From contig NZ_JAWDIC010000001.1 of NCBI RefSeq assembly GCF_032464895.1, forward strand, positions 2,108,001 to 2,172,000: a stretch of 64,000 bases of DNA, read 5' to 3'. Shown here in pieces: positions 41,586-51,768 of this stretch (the first letter of the stretch is position 1; each line of letters opens with the position of its first letter). This stretch comes from Phycicoccus sp. M110.8 (lineage in GTDB: Bacteria > Actinomycetota > Actinomycetes > Actinomycetales > Dermatophilaceae). The notes beneath the pieces are model-generated. The model searched no databases, had not been told where the DNA came from, and saw nothing but the letters and a program-made list of their open reading frames with translations. A program made the position numbers and the translations under genes.

Positions 41586-42137
41586 TCAGGGAAGGCTGCG
41601 GCCGAGGAAGAGGGCGCCCGGGAAGGTGTCGTCCAGGACCTCGAACCCGAGCCGGCCGTAGAACCGCACCGCGCGTTCGTTGGCCGTCCCGACGCCGAGG
41701 TGCAGCCCGGGTGACCCGGCGGCCGCGAGCTGGGCGAAGAGCCGTTCGAGCAGCACGCGACCCCAGCCGCCGCCCTGCCAGCGCGGCAGCAGGTCGACGT
41801 GCAGGTGCGACGGGTGCTGCGCGACCACGTGGGCCGGCGCGATGGGTGGCTCGTGCAGCAGGTGCACGAGCCGGGCGTCCGCGGTCCCCTCGGGCGCCGA
41901 GCCCTCAGGGTGGGCCGACCGAAGGGTCGGCCACCACTCGCGCTCGCAGCGTGCCTCGAACGCCCGGGTGTCGAGGGTCCCCACGACGTAGCCCTCCGCC
42001 CCCGCGCCGTCGTCGAGCACGGACGCGAGCTCGGGCTCGAGCTCGAGGTAGGCACCCAGGTAGACCTCGGGCAGGAGCTGCGGCACGGCATACAGGTCGC
42101 TGGCGTCCTCGCCGTTGGCCCCGGTGCGCACGCACAC
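41586..42137 (-). CDS. GNAT-family N-acetyltransferase (5' end unclear)
   Basis: The 183-aa frame has the GNAT acetyl-CoA motif LLPRWQGGGWGRVLLERLF followed by GVGTANERAVRFYGRLGFE. A typical GNAT N terminus, VRGYTPRDRAALYDV, is encoded just upstream (42138-42180), but no in-frame ATG, GTG or TTG exists between the preceding stop (the acs TGA, same frame) and the GTG at 42137. The true start could be a CTG or another rare codon, or this genuine GNAT could be slightly damaged at its 5' end. It lies downstream of the acs terminator. Confidence 0.72.
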   Translation of the reverse strand: MCVRTGANGEDASDLYAVPQLLPEVYLGAYLELEPELASVLDDGAGAEGYVVGTLDTRAFEARCEREWWPTLRSAHPEGSAPEGTADARLVHLLHEPPIAPAHVVAQHPSHLHVDLLPRWQGGGWGRVLLERLFAQLAAAGSPGLHLGVGTANERAVRFYGRLGFEVLDDTFPGALFLGRSLP

Positions 42138-42198
42138 GTCGTAGAGCGCGGCCCGGTCGCGCGGCGTGTACCCGCGAACCGGGCCGGCCCCGAACCCG

Positions 42199-42227
42199 CC
42201 CGGTGGCCCCGTGTCGGGGCCACCGGG
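42199..42227 (-). terminator. Terminator after acs
   Basis: CCCGGTGGCCCCG and CGGGGCCACCGGG form a perfect 13-bp stem with a TGT loop, 52 bp past the acs stop. Confidence 0.8.
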
Positions 42228-42278
42228 CAGCTGGTCGCGCGGCGGCTCCCCGGCGGGGCCGCCCGTGGGGGCGATGGC

Positions 42279-44225
<1,947 letters not shown>

Positions 44226-44376
44226 GGTGGACCTCCTGGCATCAACGGCAGGCGGCTCGGCGGGCGAGCACGCGGGTACCCGCCCAGCCAACCCGCATCC
44301 GCCGCGTGGGACAAGGGGAGGGGGAGCTCGGCTCGACCGACGGACGGTTGTGGCGCCGGGCGGCTACCCTCGCGTC

Positions 44377-45240
44377 GTGACCGAGAAGACGGCACCGCTC
44401 GCCGCGACCACGCAGGACCGGCCGGGCCGCGCCTCCGGCGCTGCCGTCGGGTGGCGGCGCACGTCGCGCAGGGTGTGGCCGTGGGTGGCCGTCGTGGTCG
44501 GCGCGGTGCTGTGGTGGCCGGCCGGCTTCTGGGGCCTGGAGGTCTGGCCGCGGCTGCCGCTGCGTCCGCTCGACGGCGACCTGCTGCTCCTGGGGGCGAC
44601 GGCTGCGGCGGCCTCGGTGTCGCTGGTGGTGCGCTCGCCCTGGCCCCGGTTCTTCATCGTCATCGGCTGGAGCGCACTGGGCTGGCTGGTCAGTGCTCCC
44701 TCGCACGACACCTACCCCGACGAGCGACAGTCGCTGGCACTGATCCTGGCCGGCAGCGCGTTCGTCGGGATCGTCCTCGGTGCCCGCGGGCACAAGGGAC
44801 CGCTCGGCGCGGCCGGTGCCCTGGCGTTCGTGGCGGGGTTCTCGCCCGCGACCTGGCCGCACGGGGCGCCGCTGGCCGTGGCCCTCGCGCTGCCGTTCGC
44901 GGTGGCGACCTGGCACCGCGTCGCGCCGACGGTGCTGAGCGTGCTCAAGGTGCTGGTCACCTGGCTGGTGGCGGCCCTGCTCGCGGCCGCCTGCCGGTAC
45001 GGCTGGGACGTGCTGCACCCGCGGATGGACATCGGGTCGCGTCGCGGCGAGGCCCGGGTCGTGGCGAACGCCTGCTGGGACTTCGTGCGGACCCAGTGGT
45101 GGACCTCGAGCGAGGCGATGCTGCGCGCGCAGGCCGGCTGGTTCTGGGTGGCCCTGGTGCTGGCCGTGGCGATCGCGGCGACGCGCGCGGTCACGGGACG
45201 GGTGCGGGGCCGGACCGCAGCGGGGCAGAAGCGGTCCTGA
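44377..45240 (+). CDS. Integral membrane protein of unknown function
   Basis: The 287-aa protein has about seven hydrophobic segments (WPWVAVVVGAVLWWPAGFW, LLLLGATAAAASVSLVV, LALILAGSAFVGIVLGARG, VLVTWLVAALLAAACRYG, WFWVALVLAVAIAATRAV) after a cytoplasmic N terminus of about 25 residues. No family is recognised. It starts with GTG at 44377, divergent from acs. The last codons and stop form the first unit of a six-copy 17-bp tandem repeat. Confidence 0.7.
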   Translation: MTEKTAPLAATTQDRPGRASGAAVGWRRTSRRVWPWVAVVVGAVLWWPAGFWGLEVWPRLPLRPLDGDLLLLGATAAAASVSLVVRSPWPRFFIVIGWSALGWLVSAPSHDTYPDERQSLALILAGSAFVGIVLGARGHKGPLGAAGALAFVAGFSPATWPHGAPLAVALALPFAVATWHRVAPTVLSVLKVLVTWLVAALLAAACRYGWDVLHPRMDIGSRRGEARVVANACWDFVRTQWWTSSEAMLRAQAGWFWVALVLAVAIAATRAVTGRVRGRTAAGQKRS

Positions 45241-45332
45241 CAGCCAGGCGGTCCTGGCACGTGGGCGGACCTGACAGCCAGGCGGACCTGACACAGAAGC
45301 GGACCTGACAGCGAAGCGGTCCTGACGGCACG
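45231..45332. repeat. Six exact-length 17-bp tandem repeats at a gene end
   Basis: Six units with a strict 17-bp period start at 45231, 45248, 45265, 45282, 45299 and 45316. The core is GCGGWCCTGACAGCCAG with variation mainly in the last third. The first unit contains the stop codon of the membrane protein gene. A 17-bp period is not a codon multiple, so this is an untranslated VNTR-like array. Confidence 0.9.
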
Positions 45333-45368
45333 GTGCCGTGCCCCCTGCTGCGGGGACACGGCACCGTG
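45329..45368. terminator. Hairpin between convergent genes
   Basis: CACGGTGCCGTG-CCCC pairs with GGGG-A-CACGGCACCGTG across a short loop. It lies between the tandem repeats and the actP stop and can serve both strands. Confidence 0.7.
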
Positions 45369-45386
45369 GTCGGGGAAGCCTTGCGG

Positions 45387-47036
45387 CTAGTGGCTGGTCG
45401 CCTTCTCGGCACCGTGGCCGGTCAGCGAGCGGACCTCCATCTCGGCGAACTTCGCCTCGTTGTGCTCGCTGCTCGTGACCGTCCCGATCCAGCCGAGCAG
45501 GAACCCGACCGGGATCGAGACGATGCCGGGGTTGTCGAGCGCGAACCAGTGGAAGTCGGTGCCCTGCAGCATCGACAGCGACTTGCCGGTCACCGGGTCG
45601 ACCGGCTTGCCCGACACCACCGGGCTGAAGACGATCAGCGTCAGCGCGGTGATGAGCCCGCCGTAGATGGACCACAGCGCTCCGCGGGTGTTGAACCGGC
45701 GCCAGAACAGCGAGTACAGGATCGTCGGCAGGTTCGCGCTCGCGGCGATGGCGAAGGCGAGGGCGACGAGGAACGCGACGTTCTGGCCGTTGGCGAGGAT
45801 GCCGCCGAGGATCGCGAGGATGCCGATGACGACCGCGGTGATGCGGGCGACCCGGACCTCGTCGGCCTGGGTGGCGGTGCCCTCCTTGATGACCGAGTTG
45901 TAGATGTCGTGGCTGAGGCTGGCGCTGGCCGTTATGGTCAGACCCGCCACGACCGCGAGGATCGTCGCGAAGGCGACCGCCGAGATGATGCCCAGCAGCA
46001 GCTCGCCGCCGAGCTCGTAGGCCAGCAGCGGTGCGGCGGAGTTCGCCTTGCCCGGCGCGGCCGCGATCTCCTTGGGCCCGACGAGGGCGGCCGCGCCGTA
46101 GCCCAGCACCAGGGTGAACAGGTAGAAGATGCCGATCAGCCAGATCGCCCACACGACCGAGCGGCGCGCCTCCTTCGACGACGGCACGGTGTAGAAGCGC
46201 ATCAGCACGTGGGGCAGGCCCGCGGTGCCGAGGACGAGGGCGAGCGACAGGCTGATGAAGTCGATCTTCGTCGTGCCGGTCTTGCCGTACTGCAGCCCCG
46301 GGTCGAGCACCTTCTTGCCGCCGGACGCCTCCACCGCGTCACCGAACAGCGAGCTGAGGTTGACCCCGAACTTGCCCAGCACCCACAGGAACATCACGCC
46401 GGCGCCGATGATGAGCAGCACCGCCTTGATGATCTGCACCCACGTCGTGCCCTTCATGCCGCCGATGAGAACGTAGGCGATCATCAGGATGCCGACGACC
46501 GCGATGACCAGGGACTGGCCGGCCTTGTCCTCGATGCCCAGCAGCAGCGCGACGAGGCCGCCGGCGCCGGACATCTGCGCGAGCAGGTAGAAGAAGCAGA
46601 CGGCGAGGGTCGAGATGGCCGCCGCCATCCGGACCGGGCGCTGCCGCAGCCGGAACGACAGCACGTCGGCCATCGTGTACTTGCCCGCGTTGCGCAGCAG
46701 CTCGGCGACGAGCAGCAGGGCCACGAGCCAGGCCACGAGGAACCCGATCGAGTACAGGAAGCCGTCGTAGCCGTTGAGCGCGATCGCACCGGCGATGCCG
46801 AGGAAGCTGGCCGCCGACAGGTAGTCGCCGGCGATGGCGATCCCGTTCTGCTGCCCGGTGAACGCCCGCCCGCCGGCGTAGAAGTCCGCGGCGGACCGGT
46901 TGTTCCGCGAAGCCCGGATGACGATGCCCAGCGTGATGACGACGAAGATGCCGAAGATCGTGATGTTGAGGGTGGGGCTGCCGACGTCGGTTGCGGCGAC
47001 GAGCGCGGGCGCGGTCCCCTGGACGAGCGCGGTCAC
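45387..47036 (-). CDS. actP: Cation/acetate symporter ActP (SSS family)
   Basis: The 549-aa sodium:solute symporter has 13-14 helices, with DFYAGGRAFTGQQNGIAIAGDYLSAASFLGI at the start (read here as DFYAGGRAF and GDYLSAASFLGI), LVLGTAGLPHVLMRFYTVPS and GLTITASASLSHDIYN, all typical of ActP/MctC monocarboxylate carriers. The GTG at 47036 overlaps the DUF485 gene stop. Acetate, propionate or pyruvate are likely substrates. It is co-transcribed with its small DUF485 partner. Confidence 0.92.
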   Translation of the reverse strand: MTALVQGTAPALVAATDVGSPTLNITIFGIFVVITLGIVIRASRNNRSAADFYAGGRAFTGQQNGIAIAGDYLSAASFLGIAGAIALNGYDGFLYSIGFLVAWLVALLLVAELLRNAGKYTMADVLSFRLRQRPVRMAAAISTLAVCFFYLLAQMSGAGGLVALLLGIEDKAGQSLVIAVVGILMIAYVLIGGMKGTTWVQIIKAVLLIIGAGVMFLWVLGKFGVNLSSLFGDAVEASGGKKVLDPGLQYGKTGTTKIDFISLSLALVLGTAGLPHVLMRFYTVPSSKEARRSVVWAIWLIGIFYLFTLVLGYGAAALVGPKEIAAAPGKANSAAPLLAYELGGELLLGIISAVAFATILAVVAGLTITASASLSHDIYNSVIKEGTATQADEVRVARITAVVIGILAILGGILANGQNVAFLVALAFAIAASANLPTILYSLFWRRFNTRGALWSIYGGLITALTLIVFSPVVSGKPVDPVTGKSLSMLQGTDFHWFALDNPGIVSIPVGFLLGWIGTVTSSEHNEAKFAEMEVRSLTGHGAEKATSH

Positions 47037-47380
47037 AGGTCCACCCCCTGCTCCTCGAGGCGCTCGTGCAGCTCGGCGGCCCGCGGGTCTAACTCGCGGT
47101 CGGCCCAGCGGGCGTAGAGCATCGTGATGACGAACGTCGAGACGAACTGGCCGAGCCCGAAGATGAGGCCCACGTTGATGTTGCCGAACACCTTCGTGGA
47201 CATGAAGTCGTGCGCGTACGTCGACAGCAGGACGTACAGGAAGTACCACGCCAGGAACAGCGCGGTCATGGGGAAGACGAATCTGCGGAACCGGGTCCGC
47301 AGCTCAGCGAACTCCTCGGACCGTTGCAGGTCGAGGTAGCGGTCGCTGTCCGTGCGAGCGTCGTTGCTCACGGCAGGCAC
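47033..47380 (-). CDS. DUF485 membrane protein, ActP partner
   Basis: The 115-aa protein has two membrane segments (FPMTALFLAWYFLYVLLSTY and GLIFGLGQFVSTFVITMLYA) after a charged N terminus with SEEFAELRTRFRRF, the DUF485 signature. DUF485 genes are usually coupled to actP, as here with a 4-bp overlap. A role in symporter assembly or function is inferred from this constant association. Confidence 0.9.
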   Translation of the reverse strand: MPAVSNDARTDSDRYLDLQRSEEFAELRTRFRRFVFPMTALFLAWYFLYVLLSTYAHDFMSTKVFGNINVGLIFGLGQFVSTFVITMLYARWADRELDPRAAELHERLEEQGVDL

Positions 47381-47576
47381 CTCCAGTGGTCGCGCGGGCC
47401 ACTCCCGCGTTGCGCGCCACTGTGGCGCCGGTCACCCCGCCGGGGGAGGGATGCCGGGCCGCCTCTCGGCGTACGGGGGACGCGGTCGCCAGGTGGTGCG
47501 CGGGCGTGCGCCGAGCGGTCGTCCCCGCGCGACGAACGGGCGCCCCAGGGGCCGGCGGTGGCTGGTCCGCCTGAGT

Positions 47577-47614
47577 CGAGGACGGGTCAGCCCCACCGAG
47601 GACGGGTCAGCCCC
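47577..47614. repeat. 20-bp-period duplication spanning a stop codon
   Basis: CGAGGACGGGTCAGCCCC occurs at 47577-47594 and 47597-47614. The second copy contains the stop of the second ActP-like gene. Confidence 0.8.
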
Positions 47615-49136
47615 GGTCGAGGGCCAGGTCCTCGGGGGTGTGCAGCCGCACCATGGTCCGCGCCGTGTGGCGCGGGATGCGGCCCGGGGTCGCGAGGGAG
47701 ACGAGGACGCTCGTCGCGAAGGCCAGCGGGATCGTCCAGGCCGCCGGCTGCCCGAGCAGCGCCCCCGGCCAGCCGTCGATCGGCCCGGCCAGCACCGTGA
47801 TCCCGACCGCGGCGGCCGCCAGCACGCCGCCGACGACCAGCCCCGCTGCCGCTCCCACCGTCGACAGGCCGCGCCACCAGGAGCCGAGGACCAGCAGCGG
47901 GCAGAAGGTCGACGCCGCGACGGCGAACGCCAGGCTCACCATCGTCGCCAGGCCCACGGGCTCGACGACGCGCGATGCGGCATACGGCACCACCACGGCC
48001 AGCACCGCCGCGAGCCGGAAGCCCTGCACCGTCGTGGCGTCGTGCGACGTCACGCGCGCGAGCCGCGCCCGCAGGACGTCCTGGTCGAGCACGCCGGCGA
48101 CGGAGATGGTCAGGCCGCTGGCGGTCGAGAGGAACGCGGCGAACGCCCCGCCCGCCAGCACCGCCGACAGGACCTCGCCGCCAGCCCCCTCCAGCACCCG
48201 CCCCGGCAGGCTGAGCATGACGGTGTCGGGGGCGGTGCCCGCGGGCAGGCGGGGCAGGTAGACGCGGCCGAAGAGGCCGTAGAGCGGCGGGAAGAGGTAG
48301 AAGACGCCGAGCAGGGCGACGACGGTCAGCGTGGTCCGGCGGGCGGCCCGGCCGTCGGGGTTGGTGTAGAAGCGGACCAGAACGTGCGGCAGCCCCATGG
48401 TGCCGAGGGCCAGCGCCAGCAGCAGGCTGTAGGTCGCGTACACGGGGTGGCCCTGGCCGGCGAGCCCGTGCAGTGGCTGGGCCCACCCCGGGTCGGAGCG
48501 CAGGACGTCCGGGGCGGGCGTGCCGTCGCCGACCCAGACGGCCAGCAGCACGAACGCCGGGACAGCGATGGCGGTGAGCTTGATCCAGTACTGCACCGCC
48601 TGGACGAGCGTGATCGAGCGCATGCCGCCGGCGGCGACGTTGGCGACCACGACGACCGCGACGACGAGCCCGCCGAGCCAGGACGGCGCGCCCGTCACCG
48701 CCCGCAGCGCGAGCCCCGCGCCCTGGAGCTGCGGCAGCAGGTAGAGCCAGCCGATGCCCACGACGAGCAGCGAGCACAGGCGCCGGATCGCGGTGGACTC
48801 CAGCCGTGCCTCGGCGAAGTCGGCGAGGGTGTACGCCCCGGAGCGCCGCAGCGGGGCAGCGACCAGGACCAGCAGCACGACGTAGCCGACGGTGTACCCG
48901 ACCGGGAACCACAGCATGTCGAGCCCGCCGGTGTAGACGAGCCCCGCGATGCCGAGAAAGCTTGCGGCAGAGAGGTACTCGCCGCCGATGGCGCTGGCGT
49001 TGCGATAGGGCGTGACGGTGCGGCCGGCGACGTAGAAGTCGCTCGTGGTGCGCGACAGGCGCAGCCCGAAGGCGCCCACCGCGAGCGTCACCGTGCAGAC
49101 CAGGACGATGGCGACGACGCCGTATGCCGTGTTCAC
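47607..49136 (-). CDS. Second ActP-like sodium:solute symporter
   Basis: The 509-aa SSS-family protein has DFYVAGRTVTPYRNASAIGG, GEYLSAASFLGIAGLVYTGG, LALGTMGLPHVLVRFYTNPD and GLTISVAGVLDQDVLRA. It is a divergent paralogue of the 45387-47036 symporter. Because the neighbouring genes are a small membrane protein and a LytS/LytTR pair, it may be a regulated high-affinity or sensor-linked carrier for acetate, pyruvate or lactate. The 3' end carries a stop-codon duplication. Confidence 0.88.
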   Translation of the reverse strand: MNTAYGVVAIVLVCTVTLAVGAFGLRLSRTTSDFYVAGRTVTPYRNASAIGGEYLSAASFLGIAGLVYTGGLDMLWFPVGYTVGYVVLLVLVAAPLRRSGAYTLADFAEARLESTAIRRLCSLLVVGIGWLYLLPQLQGAGLALRAVTGAPSWLGGLVVAVVVVANVAAGGMRSITLVQAVQYWIKLTAIAVPAFVLLAVWVGDGTPAPDVLRSDPGWAQPLHGLAGQGHPVYATYSLLLALALGTMGLPHVLVRFYTNPDGRAARRTTLTVVALLGVFYLFPPLYGLFGRVYLPRLPAGTAPDTVMLSLPGRVLEGAGGEVLSAVLAGGAFAAFLSTASGLTISVAGVLDQDVLRARLARVTSHDATTVQGFRLAAVLAVVVPYAASRVVEPVGLATMVSLAFAVAASTFCPLLVLGSWWRGLSTVGAAAGLVVGGVLAAAAVGITVLAGPIDGWPGALLGQPAAWTIPLAFATSVLVSLATPGRIPRHTARTMVRLHTPEDLALDRG

Positions 49137-49200
49137 GCCTCGTCCCTGCCGCCGCCCCGCGCCGGGTGCCCCGCAGCGCCGGGAGCCGTGGTCGCGCGCG

Positions 49201-49584
49201 TCACCGTCGCCCCACCTCGCGGCTGAACTGTGCCTCCACCCGCTCCGAGGCGCGCACGTAGTACCGGGCGACGACGAGCGCGACCGGGTAGACCACGAGG
49301 GCCAGCACCAGCCACGCCAACGGCACCCCGCCCAGGGACAGCGCCCGGGTCGCAGGCACCAGGAGGAACAGCAGGGGCAGCCCGCCGAGGCCGACCGCGC
49401 CGAACGCCAGCACCTGCAGGGCGAGCCGCAGCTGTGCGGCCATGAGTCCCGACATGTAGACCTCGCCGAGGGTGCTCTGTTCGTCGAGGTCCCGGGTCAG
49501 CGGCCGCGGGGTGCTGCGGGTGGGGGCGTCGCGCCGGCTCGAGGTGACGCGCACCCGCTGCGGCGGCTCCTCGCGCTCGCTCAC
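49201..49584 (-). CDS. Small two-helix membrane protein partner of symporter
   Basis: The 127-aa protein has a polar N terminus of about 45 residues and two hydrophobic stretches (LALQVLAFGAVGLGGLPLLFL and LAWLVLALVVYPVALVVARYY). It takes the DUF485 position relative to the second symporter (64 bp upstream of it) but has weak similarity to DUF485. The GTG at 49584 overlaps the response regulator stop by 4 bp, coupling signalling and transport genes. Confidence 0.78.
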   Translation of the reverse strand: MSEREEPPQRVRVTSSRRDAPTRSTPRPLTRDLDEQSTLGEVYMSGLMAAQLRLALQVLAFGAVGLGGLPLLFLLVPATRALSLGGVPLAWLVLALVVYPVALVVARYYVRASERVEAQFSREVGRR

Positions 49585-50399
49585 GGCCCCGTTCCCGGCG
49601 TCGGCCTCGGGGCGCGCAGCAGCCGGTCGCGCAGCTCGCGCGTGTGCCGGCGGCTCACCTGCAGCTCGACGTCCTCGAGGACCACGCTGCAGCGCCCGTG
49701 CTCCATGCGGACCTCGCGCACGTGGGGCAGCGACACCAGCGTGCTGCGGTGGATGCGCACGAAACCCGCTGCAGCCCAACGCTCCTCGAGCGTTGACAGC
49801 GGGATGCGGACGAGGTGCGAGCCGGTGTCGGTGTGCAGCCGGGCGTAGTCGCCCTGGGCCTGCGCGTAGCGGATCCGGCTGCGGGCCACGAACCGCGTCA
49901 CCCCGGCCAGCTCGACGGGGATCGTCTCGTCGTCGGGCTCGGTGCGCGGCGCGGGGGGACCGGGCTCGCGCGCGGCGACCACGCGGCGTACGGCCTCCGC
50001 GAGGCGGTCCGCCCGCACAGGCTTCATCACGTAGTCGGTGGCCTCGACCGCGAAGGCGTCGACCGCGTGCTTGTCGTGCGCCGTGACGAAGACGACCTGC
50101 GGACGCTGGCTGAAGCGAGCGATGACCCGCGCGAGCTCCATGCCGTCGAGCCCGGGCATCGAGATGTCGGAGAAGACGACGTCGACGTCGCCGGCGTCCA
50201 GGGCCCGCAGGGCGTCCGCCCCGCTGGAGGCGGTGCGCACCTCGCGGACCCGGGTGTCCTGCCGCAGCAGCCAGCTGAGCTCCTCGAGGGCGGGCGCCTC
50301 GTCGTCGACGACGAGGGCGCGCAGGGCCGGACCCGCGGCGCCGCCGTCGGCGTCCTGCGGGCGGACGGGCTCCGGGTCTGCGGAGGGGGCGCCGGCCAC
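49581..50399 (-). CDS. LytTR-family response regulator
   Basis: The 272-aa protein has a receiver domain (residues about 27-145; acidic pocket VVDDE, phosphoacceptor VVFSDISMPGLDGMELA, FVTAHDKHAVDAF, lysine in DYVMKPVRAD) and a C-terminal LytTR DNA-binding domain (ARLHTDTGSHLVRIPLSTLE, FVRIHRSTLVSLPHV). It pairs with the LytS-type kinase 9 bp upstream. The downstream symporter genes are its probable targets. Confidence 0.93.
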   Translation of the reverse strand: MAGAPSADPEPVRPQDADGGAAGPALRALVVDDEAPALEELSWLLRQDTRVREVRTASSGADALRALDAGDVDVVFSDISMPGLDGMELARVIARFSQRPQVVFVTAHDKHAVDAFAVEATDYVMKPVRADRLAEAVRRVVAAREPGPPAPRTEPDDETIPVELAGVTRFVARSRIRYAQAQGDYARLHTDTGSHLVRIPLSTLEERWAAAGFVRIHRSTLVSLPHVREVRMEHGRCSVVLEDVELQVSRRHTRELRDRLLRAPRPTPGTGP

Positions 50400-50408
50400 G
50401 GGCGAAGC

Positions 50409-51611
50409 CTACGTGGTGGCGTGGACGCCGGGCGCGTACTTGGGCACCCGGAAGGTGACCTTGGTGCCCGCGCCCGGGGCGGTCTCGACGACGAGGCCGA
50501 AGTCGTCGCCGTAGACCTGGCGCAGCCGGGCGTCGACGTTGCCGAGCCCGATGCTGTCGGCGTCGGCGTGGCCGTCGAGCGCAGCCCGGACGACGACCGG
50601 GTCGGAGCCGACGCCGTCGTCCTCGACCGTGATGGTCGCCGCGGCTCCGTCGTCCGTGGCGACGATCCGCACCTGGCCGCCGCCCTCCTTGCCGGCGAGG
50701 CCGTGGCGCACGGCGTTCTCGACCAGTGGCTGGATCGCGAGGTAGGGCACGGTGACCGGCAGCACCTCGGGGGCCACCAGCAGCGAGATCCGCAGCCGGT
50801 CGCCGAACCGCGCCTGCTCGAGGGTGAGGTACCGCTCGACGTTCCGCAGCTCCTCGGCGAGGGTGGTGAACGCGCCGCCGCGCCGCAGCGCGTACCGGGT
50901 GAAGTCCGCGAACTCCAGCAGCAGCTCGCGCGCCCGGGCCGGGTCGGTCCGGACGAACGTCGCGATCGCCGCGAGGGCGTTGTAGATGAAGTGCGGGCTG
51001 ATCTGGGCGCGCAGGGCGCGCAGCTCGGCCTCCATGGCCCGGCTGCGCTGGTGGCCGAGCTCGGCGAGCTCGGCCTGGGTCGCCATCCAGCCCGCCACCT
51101 CCTCGGTCGCCCGGGCGAGCCCCGCCGACGCCTGCGGCCCGTATGCCGTGATGGCCGCCACCACGCGGTCGCCGGTGACGACTGGGGCCACGACAGCGGT
51201 GCGCACCGGGCAGTCGGGGTCCGGGCACTGCACCCGGTCCGGGCCCAGGACGATGGTGCGGCCCGAGCGCAGGACCTCGGCCGCGTGCTGCGGGGCCGCG
51301 GCGGTGTGCTGGTCGGGGAGTCCGTCGGCCGCCACGAGCCCCGTGCCGTCGCACACGGCGACCGCCGGTGCGCCGAGCAGGCTGCGAAGGTGGCGGGCCG
51401 CCTTGGCGGTGCCCTCGGGAGTGAGCCCGTCCTGCAGGTGCCGGGCGGCGAGGGAGGCGGTGTGCAGCGTGCGGTAGGTGGCCTGGTCCACGTCGGAGAC
51501 GAACCCGCGGCGGGCGCTGCGGCCCTGGTGGACCAGCCGCACCAGCGCGTAGAGGAGCGCCATCGCGCCCGCGACGACGATGGCGGTGGGGACGGAGAAG
51601 CTGCCCGACAC
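50409..51611 (-). CDS. LytS-type sensor histidine kinase
   Basis: The 400-aa kinase has one N-terminal membrane segment (PTAIVVAGAMALLYALVRLV), a GAF-like sensor (LGAPAVAVCDGTGLVAADGL; a CPDPDCP motif could bind metal), then a His_kinase domain with the H-box ISPHFIYNALAAIATFVR and ATPase N-box PLVENAVRHGLAG. With the LytTR regulator it resembles pyruvate/acetate-sensing systems next to transporters. GTG at 51611 is chosen; upstream reading continues only as GC-rich antisense. Confidence 0.9.
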   Translation of the reverse strand: MSGSFSVPTAIVVAGAMALLYALVRLVHQGRSARRGFVSDVDQATYRTLHTASLAARHLQDGLTPEGTAKAARHLRSLLGAPAVAVCDGTGLVAADGLPDQHTAAAPQHAAEVLRSGRTIVLGPDRVQCPDPDCPVRTAVVAPVVTGDRVVAAITAYGPQASAGLARATEEVAGWMATQAELAELGHQRSRAMEAELRALRAQISPHFIYNALAAIATFVRTDPARARELLLEFADFTRYALRRGGAFTTLAEELRNVERYLTLEQARFGDRLRISLLVAPEVLPVTVPYLAIQPLVENAVRHGLAGKEGGGQVRIVATDDGAAATITVEDDGVGSDPVVVRAALDGHADADSIGLGNVDARLRQVYGDDFGLVVETAPGAGTKVTFRVPKYAPGVHATT

Positions 51612-51768
51612 AGGGGAACTGTAGGGCGCAGGGCATCCCGGTGGGTGTCGTCCGGTGGCGCACAGGGGTGGTCGCCGGTGAACGGCCGCCGTCACGCGCG
51701 CGTGGGCGCCGCTGTCCGCGGGGTGGCTGCCTGCGCTCGGTGGCAGCCGCCTCTCTAGGCTGCTGGAC

